In this document: positions 27,914 through 34,552 of the stretch, piece by piece
Numbering within the stretch: the first letter of the stretch is position 1
How the letters are laid out: each line of letters starts with the position of its first letter
Source of the DNA: Paludibacteraceae bacterium
GTDB lineage: Bacteria > Bacteroidota > Bacteroidia > Bacteroidales > Paludibacteraceae
Reading direction: 5' to 3'
Length of the DNA stretch: 45,910 nt
Assembly: GCA_017479885.1 (NCBI GenBank)
Contig: JAFVBR010000038.1
Location: 1 to 45,910, forward strand
Made by a program: the position numbers and the translations under genes
The notes under the pieces: model-generated
Databases searched by the model: none
What the model was told of the DNA's origin: nothing
What the model saw: the letters and a program-made list of their open reading frames with translations, nothing else

Positions 27914-27927
27914 ATGTTATAAAACAT
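27914..27927 (-). terminator. weak hairpin after murQ
   Basis: ATGTT and AACAT pair around a 4-base loop, and on the minus strand the stem is soon followed by ATTTTT. The stem is short and A/T-rich, so this is only a possible terminator for murQ just before the SusC promoter. Confidence 0.3.
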
Positions 27928-27947
27928 GTTTTTGCAGGTAGTCATGC

Positions 27948-28760
27948 TTAACTTCCTCTGTATGCGTCAGTTGCCTTCTTTACGGAACCATGCAGCAGAA
28001 GCAGTCGCTGTGCTTCGTCGTAAGGCAGGCCGAGTTCTTCGACCAACATGCGAGTGCCGCGGTCAACAAGTTTCTTGTTGCTGAGCTGCATATTGACCAT
28101 CTTGTTGCCTTTGACACGTCCGAGGCGGATCATGGTGGTGGTGGTAATCATGTTGCAGATAAGTTTCTGCGCCGTGCCCGACTTGAGACGGGTGGAGCCT
28201 GTGACGAACTCGGGTCCTACGACAGCCTCAATAGGAATCTCAGCCTCCTGAGCCACAGGAGAGTCGGGATTGCATGAGATACTTGCCGTAAGGCAGCCGA
28301 ACTCGCGGGCATGGCGGAGAGCGCCTACCACATAAGGAGTAGTGCCGGAAGCGGCAATGCCTATGACCGTATCCAAAGTAGTGATGTTGTGTTCAAGCAG
28401 TTCCTGCCACGAGCGTTCGGGGTCGTCTTCCGCTTTCTCGACAGGGTTACGGAGAGCGATGTCGCCGCCGGCAATAAGGCCTATGACGTAGGTGTTGGGC
28501 ATACCGAAGGTAGGAGGAATTTCGCTGGCATCAAGCACACCGAGTCTGCCCGAAGTGCCGGCACCCATATAGAAGATTCTGCCTCCTTGTTTCATACGGG
28601 GAACAATGCCCTCAACAAGTTTTTCTATTTGAGGAATGGCTTTCTGTACAGCCAATGCGACCTTTTGGTCTTCTTCGTTCATCTCACGAAGGAGTTCGCC
28701 CACCGACTTCTTGTCAAGATTGTCGTGCAGCGAAGGTTGCTCTGTTATTTTTGTAAACAT
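27948..28760 (-). CDS. murQ: N-acetylmuramic acid 6-phosphate etherase
   Basis: MurQ removes the lactyl ether of MurNAc-6-phosphate, giving GlcNAc-6-phosphate and D-lactate in the cytoplasm; it is the key step of peptidoglycan sugar recycling. The 270-residue protein is a SIS-fold enzyme. Visible blocks are ITEQPSLHDNLDKKSV at the N-terminus, GRIFYMGAGTSGRLGVLDAS (phosphosugar loop), EIPPTFG with the catalytic Glu, IGIAASGTTPYVVGAL (second SIS loop) and TRLKSGTAQKLICNMITT, the family signature. Length is slightly below that of E. coli MurQ, as is common in Bacteroidetes. It lies 155 bases after the BadF-family kinase on the same strand, the same pairing as murK-murQ in Tannerella forsythia. 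Confidence 0.97.
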   Translation of the reverse strand: MFTKITEQPSLHDNLDKKSVGELLREMNEEDQKVALAVQKAIPQIEKLVEGIVPRMKQGGRIFYMGAGTSGRLGVLDASEIPPTFGMPNTYVIGLIAGGDIALRNPVEKAEDDPERSWQELLEHNITTLDTVIGIAASGTTPYVVGALRHAREFGCLTASISCNPDSPVAQEAEIPIEAVVGPEFVTGSTRLKSGTAQKLICNMITTTTMIRLGRVKGNKMVNMQLSNKKLVDRGTRMLVEELGLPYDEAQRLLLLHGSVKKATDAYRGS

Positions 28761-28838
28761 AGATGGTGTTATTATGGTTGTTTAAGGTAGATAGTGACGA
28801 AGAAATCAAGCAGTTATAGCATAGAGTCAGCTTAATCA

Positions 28839-28882
28839 CATACTAATCTCATACTAATCACATACTAATCACATACTAACGA
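28839..28882. repeat. four 11-bp direct repeats between kinase gene and murQ
   Basis: The unit CATACTAATCA (last base varying) occurs head to tail four times, the fourth copy diverged at its end. It fills part of the 155-base gap between the kinase stop and the murQ start. It has no spacers, so it is not a CRISPR. Slippage-generated repeats or a binding array are both possible. Confidence 0.8.
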
Positions 28883-28915
28883 TTGCTGTAACCTATTGAT
28901 ATAACGGCATTCATG

Positions 28916-29773
28916 TCAGGCAGGAATCAGGTCTTTCTTGTGATACTGTTTCAGTCCTTCGACAGGGTCTTGGAGAATGTTTGCAAGTTGGATGCCATTG
29001 TCGTTGAGCACCTTCTCAAGCACATCTTTGTAATAATAAGCGATAGAACCTACGAACCCGACAGGCAACTCTTGCGGATACTGTTTGAGGTTGCGGATAA
29101 CAAACTGGTTGAAGTGGTCATAAACCAGATTGTATATCATCGGATTATCAATATTCTCGGCAGCGAACTTGGAGAGTTTAGCAAGGAAACGGTTGGGGAA
29201 GGGTTTGCGATATACATTCTCTATAATATCAGCTTGGGAAGTGTTGTATTGTGTCAGGAACTTCTCTTTCAGTTCGTCGGAAAGCTGATTCTTCAGCAAG
29301 TCTGCCACCAGTCTCTTTCCGAGCACGGCACCCGAGCCCTCGTCGCCGAGGATAAAGCCGAGAGCAGGCACGTTCTTGACGAATTTCTCACCGTCGTACT
29401 GACAAGAGTTGCTGCCAGTACCAAGTATGCAAGCCACCCCGGCTTTGTCGCCGAGCAAAGCACGTGCTGCGCCGAGCATATCGGAATTGACCTCAACCTG
29501 TGCTTTTTTGAACACAGCCTGAAGTGCACGGGCAACAAAAGGAATCTTCTCGGGAGTGCACCCTGCACCATAGAAGAAGACGTTGGTTACAGGCCCTACC
29601 CACATCAGATGCCCCATCTGCGGAAGGAGCTGGTTGCTAACGGAGTTCTGCATTGCCTCAGAAGTCTGGAAGAAGGGGTTGATACCGTCGGTGAAGAATT
29701 CGTTGGCATCACCATTGTTGGCTATCAGGCACCAATGTGTCTTGGTTGAGCCGCTGTCTGCGATTAGGATCAT
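28916..29773 (-). CDS. BadF/BadG-family amino-sugar kinase, MurK-like
   Basis: This is an actin-fold (ASKHA) kinase of 285 residues. The ATP phosphate-1 loop is ILIADSGSTKTHWCLI at residues 2-17. GVACILGTGSNSCQYD and ALGFILGDEGSGAVLGKRL give the phosphate-2 and connecting motifs. VGFVGSIAYYYKDVL gives the adenosine motif. Such proteins are GlcNAc kinases (NAGK type) or, in T. forsythia, the MurNAc kinase MurK. Lying directly upstream of murQ favours MurNAc or a dual GlcNAc/MurNAc substrate, because the product MurNAc-6-phosphate is what MurQ uses. The family is certain and the exact sugar is not. The leader upstream contains 49-bp repeats. Confidence 0.88.
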   Translation of the reverse strand: MILIADSGSTKTHWCLIANNGDANEFFTDGINPFFQTSEAMQNSVSNQLLPQMGHLMWVGPVTNVFFYGAGCTPEKIPFVARALQAVFKKAQVEVNSDMLGAARALLGDKAGVACILGTGSNSCQYDGEKFVKNVPALGFILGDEGSGAVLGKRLVADLLKNQLSDELKEKFLTQYNTSQADIIENVYRKPFPNRFLAKLSKFAAENIDNPMIYNLVYDHFNQFVIRNLKQYPQELPVGFVGSIAYYYKDVLEKVLNDNGIQLANILQDPVEGLKQYHKKDLIPA

Positions 29774-29844
29774 AAATTTATCGGTTTATACGTGAGTTCG
29801 ATATATGAAGTTTATATTCTTGATGGTGGTACTTCGGCAGGAAT

Positions 29845-29961
29845 GAGATTCTGAAACAAGTGCTTATCTCTGTATACTGCACTGCTGGCTTACGAGATCC
29901 TGAAACAAGTTCTTATCTCTGCATACTGCATTGATGCTTGACGAGATCCTGAAACAAGTTC
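29845..29961. repeat. 49-bp tandem repeat, about 2.4 copies
   Basis: Copies begin at 29845, 29894 and 29943, each with GAGAT(C/T)CTGAAACAAGT. The first two are full length (49 bp) with scattered mismatches; the third runs into a palindrome. If the minus-strand promoter at 30051 is used, the repeats lie in the transcribed leader of the kinase gene. Confidence 0.8.
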
Positions 29962-29966
29962 AGGAT
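29946..29966. repeat. REP-like palindrome
   Basis: ATCCTGAA-ACAAG-TTCAGGAT is a perfect 8-bp-arm hairpin. Sequences of the GTCATCCTGAACTTGTTTC type are, to my knowledge, dispersed palindromes in many bacterial genomes. It sits at the third copy of the 49-bp repeat, so the tandem repeat probably arose from it. Confidence 0.7.
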
Positions 29967-30050
29967 GACGATGACGATTCCGCTTATATCGAACTCACGT
30001 TGGTTTTATATATAATGTGGTTATTTTTAGTTATCGCACAAAATAGCGCA

Positions 30051-30058
30051 CAAAGTTA
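30051..30058 (-). promoter_or_regulatory. possible promoter of kinase-murQ genes, -7 element
   Basis: TAACTTTG on the minus strand matches TAnnTTTG, but the best TTTG upstream is 27 bases away, longer than ideal. If real, the transcript has a leader of about 270 bases that includes the 49-bp repeats. Confidence 0.45.
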
Positions 30059-30142
30059 CAACAAATCGTTCGAATATGAAAGGAGCAAATTCAATATATG
30101 TATTTTTTACCGAAAAACATGCTCAAAAACATAAAAAACGGT

Positions 30143-30174
30143 ATTGCACACAGGAATGAAAAGCAGTAATTTTG
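30143..30174 (+). promoter_or_regulatory. promoter of NagB-like/GT/LplA/SpoIID operon
   Basis: ATTG (30143-30146) is followed after 20 bases by TAATTTTG (30167-30174), a good match to the Bacteroidetes promoter. The predicted start near 30181 leaves a leader of about 95 bases before the ATG at 30275. Confidence 0.75.
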
Positions 30175-30274
30175 CAGTGGGGAATTCAGGGCATGCAAGT
30201 TGCGGCTTTTCCGCTTATAAATGCGGTGAGTTATACATTATTACTTACATTTGAAATAATAAAACCATACATAT

Positions 30275-32257
30275 ATGCGAAACAATCTTAGTTCACTCAT
30301 CACGCTGAGCCACGTGCAGAAACGGCTCTACCGCCCTGAGGATGTGTTCGAGCTTTCGCGCGTGACACGCCTTGAGCAAGTCAGAACAGATATTTATGAG
30401 ACCGCCCGCGAAGGTGCAATAATTGTAGCCAGACAGATAGCCTCATTGATTTTGGAGAAGCAGAAAAAGGGCGAAAAAGCCGTAATCTCTCTTGCTTCAG
30501 GCAGAAGCATGACAGACATCTTTCAGGAACTGGTACGCATGCACCAGGAGGAAGGACTCAGTTTCAGCAATGTGATTCTGTTCAACCTGTTTGAATACTA
30601 CCCTCTTCTGGATAGGAAACAAGGCTGCTACCACCAGTTGAAGGAGCAATTGATTGACCAGATTGACATTCCCGCAGAAAACATATATTCTTTCGACGGC
30701 ATGCAGGCAAAAGAGAGTCTGCTTGCGACCTTCAACGAATACGAGCGTTGCATAGAGAAGTTAGGCGGAATAGACCTTCAACTTTTAGGTATAGGGCGCG
30801 GCGGCAACATCGGATTCAACGAACCCGGCACACAATTCAACAGCCAGACCCGTCTGGTAATTCTTGACAACGTATCGAAGAATGATGCAGCAGGTCTGTT
30901 CGGTTCTGCAGAACAAGTTCCGGTAAGTGCAATGACTATGGGTATAGGCACCATACTTCGTGCAAAAGAAATCATAATGGTTGCCTGGGGGGAACACAAG
31001 TCGCAGCAGTTGAGACTGGCAGTTGAGGGCAAGGCAGAGACATCGTGCCCCGCAAGCGCGATACAACTGCACCAGAACGCCCATGTGGTAGCCGACTTGT
31101 CGGCAGCCGGCGCACTGACGCGTATCAGTCACCCGTGGCTTGTCACCAGTTGCGAATGGGATGACCAACTGACACGCCGTGCAATAGTATGGCTCTGCCA
31201 ACAGACAGGCAAACCCATTCTGAAACTAACCAACAAGGATTATAATGAGTTCGGACTGAGCGACCTTATCACACTTCACGGATCGGCATACAACTGTAAT
31301 ATAAAGGTGTTCAACCAACTTCAGCACACCATCACCGGTTGGCCGGGCGGCAAACCCAATGCAGACGACTCCACTCGTCCGGAGAGAGCCACTCCGTTTC
31401 CGAAGAAGGTGCTCATATTCTCCCCCCACCCCGACGACGACGTTATCTCGATGGGCGGCACCTTTGCCCGTCTGATAAAGCAGGGACACGATGTACACGT
31501 AGCATACGAGACCTCGGGCTGCATTGCAGTAGGAGACGTTGAAGTGGTACGTTTCATGGACTTCATGAAAGGCTTTGCCGAGATGCATATCCCCGAGGCA
31601 AAGGTCATTCCGCAGAAATTTGAGGAATATATGCACTTCTTCAAGCACGAGAAAGTGGGAGACCAGGACACACGCGAGATACTTGACCTGAAGGCTCTAA
31701 TCCGCAGAGGCGAGGCAACAGCCGCCTGCCGCCACATGGGACTTGACACGTCGCATATTCATTTCCTCAACCTGCCGTTCTATGAAACAGGAACGATAAA
31801 AAAAGGTGACCTGAGTCAGAAAGACATTGACATAGTGAAACGTCTGCTGCTGGAACTGAAGCCTGACGAGATGTTTGTTGCAGGCGACCTTGCAGACCCG
31901 CACGGCACGCACAAGGTATGTCTTGACGCAGTGCTTGCCGCCATTGACGAACTGAAAGACACAGAGAAGTGGCTGCATGAGTGCCGAATCTGGATGTACA
32001 GAGGCGCATGGATGGAATGGGAAGTTGACCTGATAGAGATGGCAGTGCCCATGTCGCCCGAGGAACTGCGTTTCAAACGCAACACGATACTCAACCACCA
32101 GAGTCAGATGGAGTCGGCTCCGTTCCTCGGAAATGACGAGCGTCTGTTCTGGCAACGTGCCGAAGACCGCAACCATGCCACGGCAGAGTTGTATGCACAA
32201 TTAGGTCTTGCCAACTACGAGGCAATAGAAGCATTTGTGCAATACCACATTCTATAG
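30275..32257 (+). CDS. NagB-like (degenerate) and PIG-L deacetylase fusion protein
   Basis: The protein is 660 residues, cytoplasmic, with two domains. Residues about 35-290 follow the glucosamine-6-phosphate deaminase fold (SLASGRSM, FNLFEYYP, LGIGRGGNIGFNEPG, MGIGTILRAKEI). The residues that do the chemistry in E. coli NagB are changed: Asp72 aligns with Phe106, Asp141 with Gly176 and His143 with Asn178; only Glu148 (Glu183) is kept. Residues about 375-640 are a PIG-L/LmbE deacetylase with the metal site intact: SPHPDDDVISMGG (His385, Asp387, Asp388) and DPHGTHK (His543, His546). PIG-L enzymes deacetylate GlcNAc-type groups. A deaminase annotation would be misleading. A sugar-phosphate-sensing or -binding domain joined to an active deacetylase fits better. 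It opens a four-gene plus-strand set. Confidence 0.9.
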   Translation: MRNNLSSLITLSHVQKRLYRPEDVFELSRVTRLEQVRTDIYETAREGAIIVARQIASLILEKQKKGEKAVISLASGRSMTDIFQELVRMHQEEGLSFSNVILFNLFEYYPLLDRKQGCYHQLKEQLIDQIDIPAENIYSFDGMQAKESLLATFNEYERCIEKLGGIDLQLLGIGRGGNIGFNEPGTQFNSQTRLVILDNVSKNDAAGLFGSAEQVPVSAMTMGIGTILRAKEIIMVAWGEHKSQQLRLAVEGKAETSCPASAIQLHQNAHVVADLSAAGALTRISHPWLVTSCEWDDQLTRRAIVWLCQQTGKPILKLTNKDYNEFGLSDLITLHGSAYNCNIKVFNQLQHTITGWPGGKPNADDSTRPERATPFPKKVLIFSPHPDDDVISMGGTFARLIKQGHDVHVAYETSGCIAVGDVEVVRFMDFMKGFAEMHIPEAKVIPQKFEEYMHFFKHEKVGDQDTREILDLKALIRRGEATAACRHMGLDTSHIHFLNLPFYETGTIKKGDLSQKDIDIVKRLLLELKPDEMFVAGDLADPHGTHKVCLDAVLAAIDELKDTEKWLHECRIWMYRGAWMEWEVDLIEMAVPMSPEELRFKRNTILNHQSQMESAPFLGNDERLFWQRAEDRNHATAELYAQLGLANYEAIEAFVQYHIL

Positions 32258-32292
32258 TTGAGAGTTGAGAGTTGAAAGTTGAGAGTTGAAAG
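32257..32292. repeat. heptamer array (GTTGARA x5) starting in a stop codon
   Basis: Five head-to-tail copies of GTTGAGA or GTTGAAA begin with the G of the TAG stop of the NagB-like/PIG-L gene. The array fills the start of the 77-base gap before the glycosyltransferase gene. Its perfect 7-base period suggests slippage or a spreading simple repeat. Confidence 0.85.
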
Positions 32293-32334
32293 AAGTCATT
32301 TAGTATAAAGTTATAAGTATAAAGATAAAATACA

Positions 32335-33786
32335 ATGAAGACAATCAATTGTTTTGTGCCTTTTCAGAGTGAAGAACAAGTAGCTCAGACGGTTGAAAAC
32401 CTCAAAAAACAAGAGTTGGTAAAGGAAGTGTTCCTGCTTGACGGCGACATCCGTTCCACCAAAAACATGCGCTACATAGCTCAGCATGCCGACACACCTT
32501 ACACCCTCATCTACACCAAGTACACCACCCTCTCGTTCGTGCTTTTCGCACTTGAAAGAATGGTTGCCCTGATGGAAGACTCAGCAGCCATGATGGTGTA
32601 TGCCGACCACTTCAATCAGTCGAAAGTCGAAAGCAAAAAGTCGAAAGGCGAATTTGAGGTAATCACCACACAAGCGCCTGTTATTGACTATCAGTTCGGT
32701 TCTTTGCGTGATGACTTCGACTTCGGTTCTGTGCTTCTGTATCGCACTGACGCACTGCTGAATGCAGTAGGACGTATGGACACTGATTACCAGTATGCCG
32801 GACTCTACGACCTTCGTCTGAAAGTGAGTCAGCTTGGTGCTCTGGAGCATATCAACGAGTACTTGTACTACGACGTGGAACTCGACACCCGCAAGTCGGG
32901 CGAGAAACTGTTCGACTATGTTGACCCCAAGAACCGCGGTGTACAGATAGAAATGGAGCAGGCATGCACACAGCATCTGAAAGACATAGGGGGCTACCTT
33001 GAGCCCAAGTTCCGTGACGTGGATATGACAGCAGGTGACTTCGAGTACGAAGCATCGGTGGTCATCCCCTGCAAGAACCGCGTCCGCACCATAGGTGACG
33101 CCATCCGTTCCGCCCTCTCGCAGAAAGTGCGTGCACCTTACAAATATAATGTCATTGTGGTTGACGACAACTCGGAAGACGGCTCGGTGGATATAATAAA
33201 GTCGTTCCTCGGCGACGAGAAACTGGTGTATATAGCTCAGGACAAGTCGTGGCACGCCATCGGCGGAAACTGGAACGTGGCACTCCACCATCCCAAATGC
33301 GGCAGGTTCGCCATACAGCTTGACTCTGACGACGTTTACTACGATGAGAACACCGTGCAGAAATTCATTGACGCCTTCCATGAGCAGAACTGCGCCATGG
33401 TGGTAGGCACCTACCGCATGACCAACTTCCACATGGAAACACTGCCTCCGGGAATCATCGACCACAGAGAGTGGACTCCCGAAAACGGACGCAACAACGC
33501 ATTGCGCATCAACGGATTAGGTGCTCCGCGCGGGTTCTATACGCCGATGCTGCGCCAAATCAACTTCCCCACCACCAAATACGGAGAGGATTATGCAGTG
33601 GGTCTGCGTGTAAGCCGTGAATACCAGATAGGCAGAATATACGACGTGGTTTACAACTGCCGCCGTTGGGACGACAACTCGGACGCCAATGTGGACATAG
33701 AAGGCATGAACCGCAACAACCTCTACAAAGACCGCATCCGCACTTGGGAGTTGAAAGCAAGAATTCAAATGAACCAAGCAGAGTAA
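32335..33786 (+). CDS. glycosyltransferase family 2, two GT-A-like domains
   Basis: The protein is 483 residues, soluble, no signal or membrane segment. The C-terminal half (about 240-460) is a GT2 domain: YEASVVIPCKNRVRTIGDAI, NVIVVDDNSEDGS (273-284), then the metal- and nucleotide-binding FAIQLDSDDVYYDE (Asp330-Asp333 region) and later TTKYGEDYAVGLRVS, a typical acceptor-side block. The N-terminal half (1-235) resembles a second, degenerate GT-A fold (VKEVFLLDGDIRST, MMVYADHF, GSVLLYRTDALLNAVG). The nucleotide-sugar donor and acceptor are unknown. Residues about 96-108 (SKVESKKSKGEFE) are encoded by a GTCGAAAG-type simple repeat, probably a local expansion. Its neighbours are the PIG-L fusion upstream and lplA 37 bases downstream. 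Confidence 0.88.
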   Translation: MKTINCFVPFQSEEQVAQTVENLKKQELVKEVFLLDGDIRSTKNMRYIAQHADTPYTLIYTKYTTLSFVLFALERMVALMEDSAAMMVYADHFNQSKVESKKSKGEFEVITTQAPVIDYQFGSLRDDFDFGSVLLYRTDALLNAVGRMDTDYQYAGLYDLRLKVSQLGALEHINEYLYYDVELDTRKSGEKLFDYVDPKNRGVQIEMEQACTQHLKDIGGYLEPKFRDVDMTAGDFEYEASVVIPCKNRVRTIGDAIRSALSQKVRAPYKYNVIVVDDNSEDGSVDIIKSFLGDEKLVYIAQDKSWHAIGGNWNVALHHPKCGRFAIQLDSDDVYYDENTVQKFIDAFHEQNCAMVVGTYRMTNFHMETLPPGIIDHREWTPENGRNNALRINGLGAPRGFYTPMLRQINFPTTKYGEDYAVGLRVSREYQIGRIYDVVYNCRRWDDNSDANVDIEGMNRNNLYKDRIRTWELKARIQMNQAE

Positions 33787-33823
33787 ATAATACACACTGA
33801 ATCAATTAAACCTACATTTCGAT

Positions 33824-34552
33824 ATGATTTATATTCCTGCTCCTTCAAACAAGCGCCTTGTATGGTACTTGGCAATGGAAGAATACGTTGGTCAGAACAT
33901 AGAGCAATATCCCGACGGAGTGTTCTTCACATGGGTGGTTGACCCAACAGTGATTTTTGGTCGTCATCAGGTGATGGCACAAGAAGTTAATCTTGATTAT
34001 TGTCAGGAGCATGGGATTTACACCTACCGCCGCAAAAGTGGCGGTGGGTGTGTTTATGCAGACAGGGGTAACCTAATGCTCTCATACGTAGTACCCTCTC
34101 CACATGCTGAGCAAGTGTTTCAACAATATCTTGACGACATATCAGCAACTCTGACCAAAATAGGATTAGCGGCAGTCAAGTCGGAACACAATGATATTTT
34201 GGTTGACTCGCAGAAAGTGTCGGGCAATGCTTGCTACGCACTGAAGAAAGGGACGATTGTGCATGGCACTATGCTTTACGACTTAGACTTCGACCAAATG
34301 CAGCATGCAATAACTCCACCCGCAGCTAAATTGGAGAAACATGGTGTGCAGTCGGTACGTCAAAGAGTAAGGAACTTGAAGCCGCTACTGGAAGAGATGG
34401 CTGACAATAAGATTAGTGATATTTACGACTTATCTGATTGTCTAATAAAAGCTCTCAGTGACAAGACTTACAATCTGACTGCAGAAGACATGGCAGCTAT
34501 AGATGAGATAGAAACCACATATCTGAATCCTGATTTCTTATACGACAGATAG
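33824..34552 (+). CDS. lipoate-protein ligase A family protein
   Basis: The enzyme activates lipoate with ATP and attaches it to Lys of lipoyl domains (or transfers octanoyl groups). The 242-residue protein has the BPL_LplA_LipB fold: TWVVDPTVIFGRHQVMAQEV, the lipoyl-AMP loop YTYRRKSGGGCVYADRGN and the catalytic Lys in SQKVSGNACYALKKG, then TIVHGTMLYDLDF. It lacks the C-terminal accessory domain of E. coli LplA (about 330 residues), as do many LplA-like proteins, so it may need a partner or be a lipoyl/octanoyl transferase. Its TAG abuts the ATG of the SpoIID-domain gene with no spacer, implying joint translation. A functional link with cell-wall sugars is not obvious. Confidence 0.9.
   Translation: MIYIPAPSNKRLVWYLAMEEYVGQNIEQYPDGVFFTWVVDPTVIFGRHQVMAQEVNLDYCQEHGIYTYRRKSGGGCVYADRGNLMLSYVVPSPHAEQVFQQYLDDISATLTKIGLAAVKSEHNDILVDSQKVSGNACYALKKGTIVHGTMLYDLDFDQMQHAITPPAAKLEKHGVQSVRQRVRNLKPLLEEMADNKISDIYDLSDCLIKALSDKTYNLTAEDMAAIDEIETTYLNPDFLYDR

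Larger units (their letters stand above)
29774..30274. other. 500-bp divergent intergenic region
   Basis: No gene is seen. The region separates the minus-strand kinase/murQ genes from the plus-strand NagB-like operon. It holds a 49-bp tandem repeat with an embedded palindrome (29845-29966), a minus-strand TAACTTTG (30051-30058) and a plus-strand promoter (30143-30174). Open frames here are short and lack protein-like features. Confidence 0.7.

Noticed and set aside
28839-28882. Replication-origin iterons
   Set aside because: Only four short copies, no replication gene nearby, and the setting is an operon gap in a chromosome-like region.
30275-32257. Plain nagB (glucosamine-6-phosphate deaminase) annotation
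   Set aside because: Three key catalytic positions are replaced (Phe106, Gly176, Asn178) and the protein carries a PIG-L domain.
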